In this document: piece after piece, positions 30,416 through 38,534 of the stretch
Layout: every line of letters begins with the position of its first letter
Numbering within the stretch: position 1 is the stretch's first letter
Assembly: GCF_000308515.1 (NCBI RefSeq)
Contig: NZ_BAFV01000057.1
Coordinates: 62,001 to 126,000, forward strand
DNA from: Nocardia carnea NBRC 14403
Lineage (GTDB): Bacteria; Actinomycetota; Actinomycetes; Mycobacteriales; Mycobacteriaceae
Length of the DNA stretch: 64,000 bases
Reading direction: 5' to 3'
The notes under the pieces: generated by a model
Seen by the model: the letters and a program-made list of their open reading frames with translations, nothing else
Told to the model about the DNA's origin: nothing
Databases searched by the model: none
Made by a program: the position numbers and the translations under genes

Positions 30416-30991
30416 TCACCGTGAGGTGCGCAGGTGGATGCGTTCGCCCTGTTTTCCGAAGAGACTGAGTACTTCGACGCTGCCGCGTCCGGCGGCACCG
30501 AACCAGTGCGGGATCTGGCAGTCGAATTCGGCTGCTTCACCTGTTCCCATGATGAAGTCGTGGTCGCCCAGTTTCACGCGGAGTTGTCCCCGGAGAACGT
30601 AGAGCCATTCGTAGCCTGCGTGGGTCCGCAGATGGGGCTGTTCGTCGTGCGCGGGAATGGTCATCTTGTAGGCGCGTGGTTCTCCCTGATGCCGCGACAG
30701 CGGAATCAAAATTCGGCCGCCTGTCGTGGTGGGCTGCTGCGGCACGCGCGGATCGAGTATCCGGGGCGCGGAGACTATCTCGTCGAAGGGGATGCCGAGC
30801 GCTGCGGTGATCGGCAGGAGAAGTTCCAGACTCGGCTTGCGCTGAGCTGATTCCAGACGCGACAGCGTGCTGGTCGAGATACCAGTGGCTCGTGCGAGAT
30901 CGGCCAGACTGACGCCCTTCTTCTCACGGGCGCGCCGCAGGCGAGGAGCGATCTGTTCGATCACGGCACCGACGGTCGGTTGCTCATCCAT
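30416..30991 (-). CDS. XRE-family regulator with cupin domain
   Basis: 191 aa. Residues 15-70 form an XRE helix-turn-helix (RLRRAREKKGVSLADLARAT, GISTSTLSRLESAQRKPSLE). Residues 105-180 are a cupin: HLRTHAGYEWLYVLRGQLRV, then DFIMGTGEAAEFDCQIPHWF. Such regulators sense small molecules in the cupin barrel. It is divergent, across 90 bp, from the thioredoxin-reductase-like and MFS genes, which it probably controls. Confidence 0.9.
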   Translation of the reverse strand: MDEQPTVGAVIEQIAPRLRRAREKKGVSLADLARATGISTSTLSRLESAQRKPSLELLLPITAALGIPFDEIVSAPRILDPRVPQQPTTTGGRILIPLSRHQGEPRAYKMTIPAHDEQPHLRTHAGYEWLYVLRGQLRVKLGDHDFIMGTGEAAEFDCQIPHWFGAAGRGSVEVLSLFGKQGERIHLRTSR

Positions 30992-31082
30992 GGGATGCAG
31001 TCAATCAAATGTGTCCCGGAATCGGCAACGATGCTTGTCGATATCGATGGATTTCCCGATCCTGTGGAGGGAGGTGATCCGA

Positions 31083-32084
31083 ATGGACGCAACAACAGAT
31101 CCAACCAATGGATCAATTGCAGAGGCGGTTTGGGACGCGGTAATCGTCGGTGGTGGAGCCACCGGATTATCGGCCGGGGTCGTGCTCGCCAGGGCTCAGT
31201 TCACGACCTTGGTCATTGATGGCGGTGCACCCCGGAACGGGCCCGCCGACCGCATGCACGGGTACCTGACCCGGGATGGCATGGTGCCGAGAGAGTTCCT
31301 CACGACCGGGCGAGCCGAGCTGACCCGTTACGGCGGGAGGCTCGAGCGGGCGTCGGTTTCCGGCCTGCGGCATGCGTCGGACGCCACGTTCGAGCTGCAA
31401 CTCGATGACGACCGCGCCCTGCGCGCACGGTCGCTGCTGATCGCCACCGGGCTGACCGACGAGCTACCGGACATCCCGGGCCTGTCCGAGCGGTGGGCGT
31501 CGCAGGTACATCACTGCCCCCACTGCCATGGCTACGAAGTGCGGGGGCAATCCATCGCCGTGATCGGCAGCGCGATGGAAGCGGCATCGAAACATCTTGC
31601 CGCGCTGATGCGCCGCTACAGTTCGTCGGTGACGTTCTGCGTCAATGGCATCGAGGTCAGTGCTACCGAGCGGCAGCGTCTCACGGCGTACGGCGTGCGC
31701 CTGATCGATGCGGGCGTCACGCGGGTCGTGACGGGCGCCGACACCGTGGCCGGGAACCCGGTCGCGATCGAGCTCGACAACGGCCAGACAGTCGGGTGTT
31801 CAGCCATCTTCGTGGCGCCTCGCCCAGCGCCCCACGATGCGATCCTGACCGAGCTGGGCGCAACCAGGGACCCGGTGACCGGACTCGTTGCCGTCGACTC
31901 CCAAGGCACCACGAGTTGCCCCGGGCTCTGGGCGGCCGGGAACGTGGTCAACCCCCGGGCCCAAGTCATCGGCGCCGCGGGCGCGGGCTCGACTGCGGCC
32001 ATCGGGATGACCGGCTGGCTGCTCGACCAGGAGCTGTCTGCTGCCGTCTCGGCCGACCTGCTCGACGTCGGAGGGGCGAGCTGA
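31083..32084 (+). CDS. Thioredoxin-reductase-like FAD/NAD(P) oxidoreductase
   Basis: 333 aa from ATG 31083, behind a strong GGAGGGAGGTGA site. VIVGGGATGLSAGVVLARAQ is the FAD-binding Rossmann motif and HHCPHCHGYEVRG holds a Cys-x2-Cys redox pair; IAVIGSAMEAASKHLAAL lies in the NAD(P)-domain position, and GLWAAGNVV is the second FAD motif. This is the TrxB-like group often found with regulators and exporters. The real electron acceptor may not be thioredoxin, and the NAD(P)-loop lacks the full GxGxxG. The MFS gene overlaps its stop by 1 bp. Confidence 0.9.
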   Translation: MDATTDPTNGSIAEAVWDAVIVGGGATGLSAGVVLARAQFTTLVIDGGAPRNGPADRMHGYLTRDGMVPREFLTTGRAELTRYGGRLERASVSGLRHASDATFELQLDDDRALRARSLLIATGLTDELPDIPGLSERWASQVHHCPHCHGYEVRGQSIAVIGSAMEAASKHLAALMRRYSSSVTFCVNGIEVSATERQRLTAYGVRLIDAGVTRVVTGADTVAGNPVAIELDNGQTVGCSAIFVAPRPAPHDAILTELGATRDPVTGLVAVDSQGTTSCPGLWAAGNVVNPRAQVIGAAGAGSTAAIGMTGWLLDQELSAAVSADLLDVGGAS

Positions 32085-33283
32085 TGGTGAGCACCGATAC
32101 AGAGAGTTCTCGAACCAGTCGCTCCCAACGGCTACCGGCCGGTGTCTACCTGCTGGGGTTCAGCCTGTTTGCCATGGGAAGCGCGGAATTCCTGCTGGCA
32201 GGTGTACTGCCTGCGGTCGCCGCCGATCTGGACACCACGCTCGCCTCGGCCGGGCTTCTGATCACCGCGTTCGCGCTGGGGGTCGTGCTCGGCGGGCCAC
32301 CGTTGGCCGTGCTCAGTCTGCGCTGGCCTCGCCGGACCGCGTTGATAACAACCCAGTGTGTCTTCGCAGCCAGCATTGTCGTCGGACTGTTCGGCAACTA
32401 CGAAGTCTTGCTGCTCACCAGGGTGATTTCGGGAATCGCGTACGCGGCCTTCTTCGCTGTCGCGTCGGTGACGGCGATCAGCTTGGTGACACCGGACCGG
32501 AATGCCCGTGCCTCCGGAGTCGTGGTCAGCGGCCTCAGCGTGGCAATGGTCGCCGGCGGTCCCGCAGGCACACTGCTCAGCCATTTCACCGACTGGCGCG
32601 GCGGCTTCTGGGCCGTGGCGGCCCTCACGGTCGTCGGGATCATCTGCTGTCGTCTCGGACTCCCCACAGCCGGCTCGGGCACCGACTCGGCTTCCGGGCC
32701 GAGCGTGTCGCGGGAGCTCGCCACGATGCGGAACCCGGCCCTCTGGGGGATCTACGCGATCACGATCCTGACCACGGCGGCATACATGATCACGTTCAAC
32801 TACCTGGCAGCCATGCTCGCCGACATCACCGCCGTCCCCGAGGTATGGATCCCGGCGATCCTCGCCCTGTTCGGAGTCGGCGCCTTCATCGGTCTGTCCA
32901 TCGGCGGTCGAATCTCCGATAAGCGCCCTCACCTCGCACTGCTCACCGGCGCACCGGCGATCGTGGTCCTGTCGGTCGTCATGCTTGTCGCGATCGGGCA
33001 AGTCTGGGCGGTGGTACCTACGGTATTCCTGTTGGGCGTCGTCGCGTTCGTGCTGAACCCCGCCGTCTACGGCCGCGTCTTCGCGATCGCAGCCGACGCC
33101 CCGACCCTCGCCGGCGCAACCACCGTGTCGGCATTCCAGCTGGGCATCAGCATCACGCCCGTTCTGGCAGCCGCTCCACTCACCCAGGGGGCCGCTCTCA
33201 CATCGGTGTGCCTGATCGGAGCCGCCCTCGCCGCGGCCGCTATCCCCCTCATTCTCCTCGACCGGGCACGAAAGGCCCGCTGA
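32084..33283 (+). CDS. MFS exporter, AraJ/CmlR-like
   Basis: 399 aa from ATG 32084, whose A is the last base of the preceding stop (TGATG). Twelve hydrophobic segments are visible. LPAGVYLLGFSLFAMGSAEFLLAGVLP is the typical start of AraJ/Cmx-type drug or sugar efflux proteins, and GGPPLAVLSLRWPRRTALIT is the MFS loop 2-3 signature region. Translational coupling to the reductase, with a shared cupin regulator, suggests one detoxification or export function. Substrate unknown. Confidence 0.9.
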   Translation: MVSTDTESSRTSRSQRLPAGVYLLGFSLFAMGSAEFLLAGVLPAVAADLDTTLASAGLLITAFALGVVLGGPPLAVLSLRWPRRTALITTQCVFAASIVVGLFGNYEVLLLTRVISGIAYAAFFAVASVTAISLVTPDRNARASGVVVSGLSVAMVAGGPAGTLLSHFTDWRGGFWAVAALTVVGIICCRLGLPTAGSGTDSASGPSVSRELATMRNPALWGIYAITILTTAAYMITFNYLAAMLADITAVPEVWIPAILALFGVGAFIGLSIGGRISDKRPHLALLTGAPAIVVLSVVMLVAIGQVWAVVPTVFLLGVVAFVLNPAVYGRVFAIAADAPTLAGATTVSAFQLGISITPVLAAAPLTQGAALTSVCLIGAALAAAAIPLILLDRARKAR

Positions 33284-33390
33284 ACGAAACACATGGCGGC
33301 TGACACGACCTCAGCCGCCACGTGTTCGTTCGAGCGCACAATCCACACTGCCACTGGCGAATCACGCCACATAGTACGATCCGACTGCAA

Positions 33391-33795
33391 CTACTGGCGT
33401 TGTCTCGGCGCCGTGGATACGGGGATACCCGACAGTGCGGCTGCCGATACGGCGACCTCCTCCATCGACTTGTCGTACATGCCGTCCATGAGGACCAGCG
33501 GCGAGAGGTAGGTCTTCTTGTTCAACTTCCCGAGCAGAGCCTGCCAGCGCGGGAGTTGGCGCAGGTAGATCTGGTCGTCGTGGAGTATGAAGGCGAGCAC
33601 CTGTCTGCGGTCGCGGGCTGTCGCCCGGAGGGCGACGATCCTGATCTCGCGCAGCGCTTCCCAGCCGATCCGCACTCCGTCCTTCGGCGAGTGCAGGCCG
33701 TCGGCGTCGAGGATTGTGGGATGCCCCGGAATCGACCAGGACAGCAAGTGGCCGAAGTGCGCGATTATCGGAACGGCCGGAACCACGGCAAGCAC
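33391..33795 (-). CDS. STM3941-like membrane-protein fragment (probably 5'-truncated)
   Basis: 134 aa. After a short hydrophobic start come TILDADGLHSPKDGVRIGWEALREIRI and KTYLSPLVLMDGMYDKSMEE, a PH-like arrangement seen in small STM3941-type membrane proteins. Family members normally have two N-terminal membrane helices; here only a stub remains, so the 5' end was probably lost at the junction with the nuclease-like gene. Weak start, no clear ribosome-binding site. Function unknown. Confidence 0.4.
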   Translation of the reverse strand: MLAVVPAVPIIAHFGHLLSWSIPGHPTILDADGLHSPKDGVRIGWEALREIRIVALRATARDRRQVLAFILHDDQIYLRQLPRWQALLGKLNKKTYLSPLVLMDGMYDKSMEEVAVSAAALSGIPVSTAPRQRQ

Positions 33796-33873
33796 AGGGC
33801 GCGCGGGCGGCCGAGCTTCTGCTCCGCGTACGCCCGCCCACGTGTGCCAGAGTCACCGCGCGGCTCCGGATGG

Positions 33874-34764
33874 TCAGGCGAGCAGTTCCTCCGCCGCGAC
33901 AACTTCGAGAGCCCTCCGCAGCCACTTCTGCAGCTGGTCGAGGTCATCGCAAGAAGTGATGACATCTCGGACCTGGTCGGACACATCTATTCCACGGGCG
34001 TCGAGGACAGTCAGGATCGAGTTCGCCTCACCCTTTGCCTCACCCCTTGCCTCACCCTCGGCCCTGCCCTCGGCGATGTACTTGCGGGCGAAGTCGCTGG
34101 TGAAGTTGTAATCACGCAGACCGGTGGACATAAAAGCCTCCCAAGCAGGACGAACAGCACGCGGCAGCATCGTCAGGATGAAGTCATGGTATCGCAGGGC
34201 CGGGTCCGCCCCCAGTGTTCGAAAACTCGTGGCCAGGGCCATCCAGATCCGGGCGTGATCGGGGTGGTGCGGGTGGGCGACGGCAGACAATACGGCCAGT
34301 TCCGGCAGTTCCGTTGCCACCTGCGGATCGGTGACCACCGGTACCGTCGACGGGGCCAGGACCAGCGGCGTCAGTGTGGTGGGTGGGTTACCGAAGCCGA
34401 TTTCGAGTGGTTTGGCAGCCCACTTCGCGGTCCGCCGATCCGCGCAGACGACCAGAAGCAGGACCGGGCATTTCATCCGTGCCCGCAGCGATGTGGTGTA
34501 CACCGGCCACGCCCATGGTTTATCCGGGTCCGGGCGTAGCTGGATTTCGACCACGACCGCCAGGACCGTTTCGCCGCCACGGCGGAACGCCAGTACCGCA
34601 TCGGCGTAGTACTCGGTGGGCGCCACGACAGCCGCTCGTTCGGAGCGGGGTTCCACCGTCTCGTAGTCGGGTAGCTCGTAACCGAGCGCGGACAACAGCG
34701 AAGCGACCAGTTGTGGCCGCTCCGTGAACATATCGATCACCACTTCGTGCGGGGTCGAAGGCAT
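33874..34764 (-). CDS. Rpn-like PD-(D/E)XK nuclease-family protein
   Basis: 296 aa taking ATG 34764 (MPSTPHEVVIDMFTERPQLV); an in-frame ATG at 34821 and an earlier frame opening carry no homology. YYADAVLAFRRGGETVLAVVVEIQLRPD gives the Asp and Glu-x-Gln of a PD-(D/E)XK core, and KCPVLLLVVCADRRTAKWA follows. The C-terminus has a charged low-complexity helix (AEGRAEGEARGEAKGEA) and a final LDQLQKWLRRALEVVAAEELL. Such proteins resemble Rpn/YhgA recombination-promoting nucleases, common in actinomycetes as multi-copy genes. Its last ~75 bp occur again, decayed, at 30.2 and 35.0 kb. The substrate is unproven. Confidence 0.6.
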   Translation of the reverse strand: MPSTPHEVVIDMFTERPQLVASLLSALGYELPDYETVEPRSERAAVVAPTEYYADAVLAFRRGGETVLAVVVEIQLRPDPDKPWAWPVYTTSLRARMKCPVLLLVVCADRRTAKWAAKPLEIGFGNPPTTLTPLVLAPSTVPVVTDPQVATELPELAVLSAVAHPHHPDHARIWMALATSFRTLGADPALRYHDFILTMLPRAVRPAWEAFMSTGLRDYNFTSDFARKYIAEGRAEGEARGEAKGEANSILTVLDARGIDVSDQVRDVITSCDDLDQLQKWLRRALEVVAAEELLA

Positions 34765-34943
34765 AGCACGCAACGTAGCCGACGCCACCGACAACTCTTG
34801 AGCGACAGAGGTTTCCGACATGACTCGCACAACTACAACGACGCTGTGACGATTGCTCGTACCGCAGTTCCGATGGCCGGAGCGGGCGATACCGTGATCC
34901 CGGAAGGCAGTCCCCGACCCCTCCGATTCCAGTGAGGCGCGCT

Positions 34944-35140
34944 CGACCCTATGCCGGACCAGCACGAGGTTGGCGCGCCACGCGTGCGGTCCGGTCACCG
35001 GGAGATTCAGGAGGGTCACGCCCGTCAGACGAGCAGTTCCTCTGCCTCGACAACTTCGAGAGCCCTCCGCAGCCACTTCTGCAACTGGTCTAGGTCATCG
35101 CAGGGGCCGGTCCGCCCCCAGAGTTGGGCATTTCATCCGA
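34944..35140 (-). pseudogene. Degenerate copy 2 of the nuclease-gene tail with internal deletions
   Basis: 34944-35102 matches 30101-30259 at most positions. Beyond it, 35096-35127 matches an internal part of the intact gene (34189-34220, reading CGGGTCCGCCCCCAG) and 35127-35140 matches another (near 34466-34480, GGGCATTTCATCCG). The segment is thus a nuclease-gene copy collapsed by internal deletions. It lies upstream of the intact gene, on the opposite side from copy 1. Confidence 0.65.
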
Positions 35141-35141
35141 A

Positions 35142-36041
35142 CTATTTGCCGCACCGCTCGACCTGAAGAAACCAGTGCGGAACTTCAGGACAGGTCAGCA
35201 AATCTCTCCTCGCCAGGTGTTCATGCAGGAACTCCATTATCGAAAGCAATGAGTTCGGATCACATTTGCGGCCATGCAGGGGAACTCCGAATATTCCCGG
35301 CCGGTCGAACATTTTATCCCGAGCAGGTACAGACGAATCCGAGAGATGAAACTCCAGCAATGGCAAATTCTTGGCTTTCCCAGAAGAGAACATCCCCGCA
35401 CCGAGTGTGGACACATCCTGCCAGGAGACGAACTCCTCTTTCCCTTTACCGAACGGTACCGAAAGGCGTCGAACAATCCCCGAAGGATGGATGCAGACTT
35501 GGACTCCCCACTTACTGAGTGCGACGAAGAACAGTACCGCACACCCCAGAGTCACCGAGAAAACCAGGGACACCGTCGCGCCACCCGTATTAGATTTGGA
35601 TATCGGGAGAAGGGCACTTCCGCCCACCCGCCAATCCAACCATCCACAGAACCCGTACACCGACATTCCCGTCAGGGCCGGAAGTAGACGGGTCGACTCG
35701 ATGCGGTCAACGTCCAATCGAATACCCGAACCGTACGCATCATCGTTGTACGGTGTGATTCCCGGATTCCTACGGGGAAGATATTCGAACAACAGAGAAG
35801 CGAAGAAGTACGCCAGGCCAAGAAATGCCAGAACTCCACCACTTGAACCCAGAACAACAACGGGTCCGGAATCCCATGACACCCCCAGAACCGGCGTGAC
35901 AGCCAGCGCCGAAAAGAAGCCCGCAAGAACAACCGGTACGATCACAGCGGACCTCGATCGATCTCTCGGCCAGCCCTCGATCCAGTCCACCTGGGGAAAT
36001 TTGCCGTCCGGGCTGCCGCGCTGCCACTCGGCGAGAATCAC
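35142..36041 (-). CDS. Four-helix membrane protein with PH-like C-terminal domain (paralogue B)
   Basis: 299 aa from GTG 36041, overlapping the stop of the upstream paralogue (GTGA). It has a VDWIEGWPRDRS lead-in and membrane segments around VIVPVVLAGFFSALAVTPVL, GVLAFLGLAYFFASLLFEYL, LLPALTGMSVYGFCGWLDW and ATVSLVFSVTLGCAVLFFVAL. A cytoplasmic domain follows with VCIHPSGIVRRLSVPFGKGKEEFVSW and a closing SLLSIMEFLHEHLARRDLLT...WFLQVER. It is clearly homologous to the neighbouring gene. Noticeably lower GC than the backbone suggests horizontal acquisition. Function unknown. Confidence 0.65.
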   Translation of the reverse strand: MILAEWQRGSPDGKFPQVDWIEGWPRDRSRSAVIVPVVLAGFFSALAVTPVLGVSWDSGPVVVLGSSGGVLAFLGLAYFFASLLFEYLPRRNPGITPYNDDAYGSGIRLDVDRIESTRLLPALTGMSVYGFCGWLDWRVGGSALLPISKSNTGGATVSLVFSVTLGCAVLFFVALSKWGVQVCIHPSGIVRRLSVPFGKGKEEFVSWQDVSTLGAGMFSSGKAKNLPLLEFHLSDSSVPARDKMFDRPGIFGVPLHGRKCDPNSLLSIMEFLHEHLARRDLLTCPEVPHWFLQVERCGK

Positions 36042-36964
36042 AACGCCTCGTCTTTCTCTTGCTGCCGCGACGACCGGCGCAGATCGTTCCGCTTCTCCAC
36101 TTGCAGAAACCATCGGGGCAGATCCGGCGCGGCCAAAAGCGAACGCGCCGGACTATACTCTTTCAGATATTGCATGATCGACAACAAAGAATTGAGGTCG
36201 CATCGGACCAGATGAATCGGCAGGCCCAGCACACCCGGCTTGTCGAACAGCTTGTTCCGCGGCTCTACCGCGGTGCCCGAGTACTCTATTTCGATCATCG
36301 GGTGCGATGAGTTGTACGTAGCAATCGATGCCGCTCTGAGCGCGGTGATTTTACCCCAAGGAATGAACTCCTCGCGGACCCTCCCGAACGGTAGGGCGGT
36401 TTTTCTGGCCACTCCGCCAGGATAGATTTCCACCGTAATCATCCATCTGAACGCGATGGCCAGAAATATACCGATTACTGCCGCCGTCGACCCGAGGACC
36501 AGGATCCAGGTGGCACCGGCCCGATCGGCCTTGGACAAGGGCAATAAATGGCTGCCGCCGTTTTTCCAATCCAGCCAGGCGCATACCCCGTACAGCGCAC
36601 AACCCGCCAGGGCACACAAACCGAGGATTTGATTGGAATGCCCTATGACCAGCCGGATTCCGGGCCCGCGCGTGTTATCGATGTGATGCCTGACGCCCGA
36701 ATTGCGCCGAGGGAACAACCAGGACAGCTTCCCGATTGACGCGGATGCTGCACCGAGCATCATCAGCGCTCCGCCGCACGCACCGGTAACCGGTATCCAC
36801 CCGGCATCGAGTGGGACCATGGCCAAGGGAAGTGCCGCCAGCGCAAGAAACAACAGCGCGAAGACCAGCGGGACTACAACAGCGCCGACAGAGCGGTCTA
36901 CCGGCCAGTGCTCGCGCCATTCCACGTCGGGGAATCGGTCATTTTCTTTATCCGTCGCTACCAT
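36038..36964 (-). CDS. Four-helix membrane protein with PH-like C-terminal domain (paralogue A)
   Basis: 308 aa from ATG 36964. The order matches its neighbour: DVEWREHWPVDRS, four hydrophobic segments (VVPLVFALLFLALAALPLA, GACGGALMMLGAASA, LGLCALAGCALYGVCAW, ILVLGSTAAVIGIFLAIAF), then VEIYPGGVARKTALPFGRVREEFIPW and SLLSIMQYLKEYSPARSLL...RWFLQVEKR. The tandem pair arose by duplication and is translationally coupled. The PH-like reading (strand-turn-strand with a conserved aromatic-tryptophan end) is a guess. No known partner motif. Confidence 0.65.
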   Translation of the reverse strand: MVATDKENDRFPDVEWREHWPVDRSVGAVVVPLVFALLFLALAALPLAMVPLDAGWIPVTGACGGALMMLGAASASIGKLSWLFPRRNSGVRHHIDNTRGPGIRLVIGHSNQILGLCALAGCALYGVCAWLDWKNGGSHLLPLSKADRAGATWILVLGSTAAVIGIFLAIAFRWMITVEIYPGGVARKTALPFGRVREEFIPWGKITALRAASIATYNSSHPMIEIEYSGTAVEPRNKLFDKPGVLGLPIHLVRCDLNSLLSIMQYLKEYSPARSLLAAPDLPRWFLQVEKRNDLRRSSRQQEKDEAL

Positions 36965-37050
36965 ATGGCGTCACCCGGGATGCCCGGCTCAGATCGCCGG
37001 AATCGCACGGTCGCCGGATATGCCCAACGGCGAAGTTCACACGGAAGCAA

Positions 37051-37275
37051 CTATCCGACCGAGCCGGTATCAGATTCTGCACTGTGCCCGGCACGCGCTA
37101 GACCGGTAAGGAAACCGACCCAGTCCTCCGCACCGAAGATCAGGGCTGGGCCGGTGGGATACTTGGAGTCGCGCACTGCCACCGTTCCGGCATCCAGAAA
37201 CGCAACCTCTACACAATCGCCCTGCCCACTACTAGCACTACTTTTGAACCACTGGGCGGCGGATAGGTCCCTCAT
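37051..37275 (-). CDS. DUF397 protein
   Basis: 74 aa. LSAAQWFKSSASSGQGDCVEVAF, VAVRDSKYPTGPALIF and WVGFLTGLARAG are the DUF397 hallmarks. The start overlaps the stop of the HTH gene by 4 bp (ATGA). In actinomycetes DUF397 proteins sit beside DUF5753 regulators, in some cases described as toxin-antitoxin-like or developmental pairs (BldB/Scr-type). The molecular role is unknown. Confidence 0.9.
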   Translation of the reverse strand: MRDLSAAQWFKSSASSGQGDCVEVAFLDAGTVAVRDSKYPTGPALIFGAEDWVGFLTGLARAGHSAESDTGSVG

Positions 37276-38144
37276 TGCTTCAACTCCTTCGATGCCGCTA
37301 GCATGAGCTCACCGGAATCCTGTTCCGAGTGAGCTGTCCGCCGCAGCCTTTCCCTCACGCGCGCATACTCGGCAACCTCTGGCTCGTGGTCGATGTAGAT
37401 CCTGCCGAAACGTCCTTCCACATAGGCTACCGGGGCCTGCCGCAGCCTTGATGTCGGTAATGGTGGGAGATCGAACAGAACGAATGGCCCCGTGACCGCA
37501 CCGATCGGATCTTTGGCACTACTGCCGACGATCTGCACGTGAACATTTGGCCGATGAGAGGCCTCCAACAGGTACGACAACTGGTCTGCGAGTACGGTCG
37601 GCCCACCGATGACCGTTTCCAAGACCGACTCAGCAATCAGTCCCTCGAATCGAAAATCCTGCTTGTCCAACAGCTCTTGACGCCGAAGAACGACATCGAG
37701 ACTCTCCTCGATCTCATTCGACGGCATATCCGGAAACTCTGCCCACAGCAGTGCGCGACGGTACTCCCTGGTTTGCAGCAATCCTGGAACGAGGCAGGTT
37801 TGCCACGAAAATATCTGTATCGCAGATTCTTCCAAGCTGATGAAATCGCTGAAGTTTCCCGGAACCGCATCCCCGTACGACAGCCACCAAGCACCATCGA
37901 AACCGGCAGACTTCCTGATAGCCTGCGCGAGGTCGAGCACGATGAGCCGCTCCTCGTCCGTACTCGAGAATGCGTTACACAGTGCGTTCATGGCCAGATC
38001 GGTGACCTTGGTCGGCCGGCCATCCTCCAATCGTCCGTAGGACTGCGGTGACACTTCCGCAACCCGTGCGGCGCCGGACTGTGTCATCCCTTCCCGCAGG
38101 CGCATTTTGCGAAGCTGCCGGCCCAAGGCACGGCGGGGAAGCAT
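37272..38144 (-). CDS. HTH-XRE regulator with DUF5753 domain
   Basis: 290 aa from ATG 38144 (MLPRRALGRQLRKMRLREGM); the frame opens earlier without homology. Residues 8-65 form an XRE helix-turn-helix (TQSGAARVAEVSPQSYGRLE). Residues ~100-280 are DUF5753: IQIFSWQTCLVPGLLQTREYRRA, RRQELLDKQDFRFEGLIAES and GPFVLFDLP. Such proteins are called Scr1-family antitoxin-like regulators and partner with DUF397 genes, as here. GC content is lower than the backbone. Confidence 0.9.
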   Translation of the reverse strand: MLPRRALGRQLRKMRLREGMTQSGAARVAEVSPQSYGRLEDGRPTKVTDLAMNALCNAFSSTDEERLIVLDLAQAIRKSAGFDGAWWLSYGDAVPGNFSDFISLEESAIQIFSWQTCLVPGLLQTREYRRALLWAEFPDMPSNEIEESLDVVLRRQELLDKQDFRFEGLIAESVLETVIGGPTVLADQLSYLLEASHRPNVHVQIVGSSAKDPIGAVTGPFVLFDLPPLPTSRLRQAPVAYVEGRFGRIYIDHEPEVAEYARVRERLRRTAHSEQDSGELMLAASKELKQ

Positions 38145-38534
38145 GGACCCACTACCCACAATGATTACCCTCGCTAACTGGATTGTCTCGATATGGAAGG
38201 CGCCGCGGTGGAAATCCCGCTCTACCACGACATTTCCCCAGTGCAGAGGCAGCGCAACTGCGTGGCTGTCCTATCTACTGGAGATACGCCCCACGCAAGG
38301 CGTTCCGTGACTTACCTTCACGAAACGTCCCCACTGCAACACCGAAAGTTTGTGGGAGGGTCCGGCACTGTCCATGTGCCCCCGCCGGATCCTGCGCCGG
38401 GCGTAGGCCAAGACTAACCCGAGGAGTGAAAGATGGTGGACGATTGCGCTTCTGCGCCACTGACCGCTACCAGCGGCGGCTCATACCCGCCGGCGCCCGC
38501 TGCCGTGGGAACAGCGGGGGCCGGGGGATATCGT
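38145..38534. other. 390-bp region between HTH gene and ESX-type operon
   Basis: It contains the HTH promoter and two weak plus-strand open frames (38193-38417, and one starting at 38433 with a strong ribosome-binding site that runs into the antisense of espG). No convincing terminator for the ESX-type operon was found. Confidence 0.35.
38193..38417 (+). CDS. Possible small protein divergent from the HTH gene
   Basis: 74 codons open from ATG to TAA (starting MEGAAVEIPLYHDISP, ending VPPPDPAPGVGQD), divergent from the HTH gene and with moderately biased third positions. No ribosome-binding site precedes it and no family is recognised. Immediately after the stop, GAGGAG at 38420-38425 and ATG at 38433 mark a second, apparently truncated start. 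It could be the remains of a two-gene divergent operon. Confidence 0.25.
   Translation: MEGAAVEIPLYHDISPVQRQRNCVAVLSTGDTPHARRSVTYLHETSPLQHRKFVGGSGTVHVPPPDPAPGVGQD

Noticed and set aside
28939-30468. 509-codon plus-strand frame opposite fumC
   Set aside because: Composition is Arg/His/Gln-rich without a domain; fumC on the other strand is unambiguous.
31038-31047. TCGATATCGA palindrome between the cupin regulator and the reductase
   Set aside because: It is only 10 bp and common by chance; without a second copy it is not enough to call an operator.
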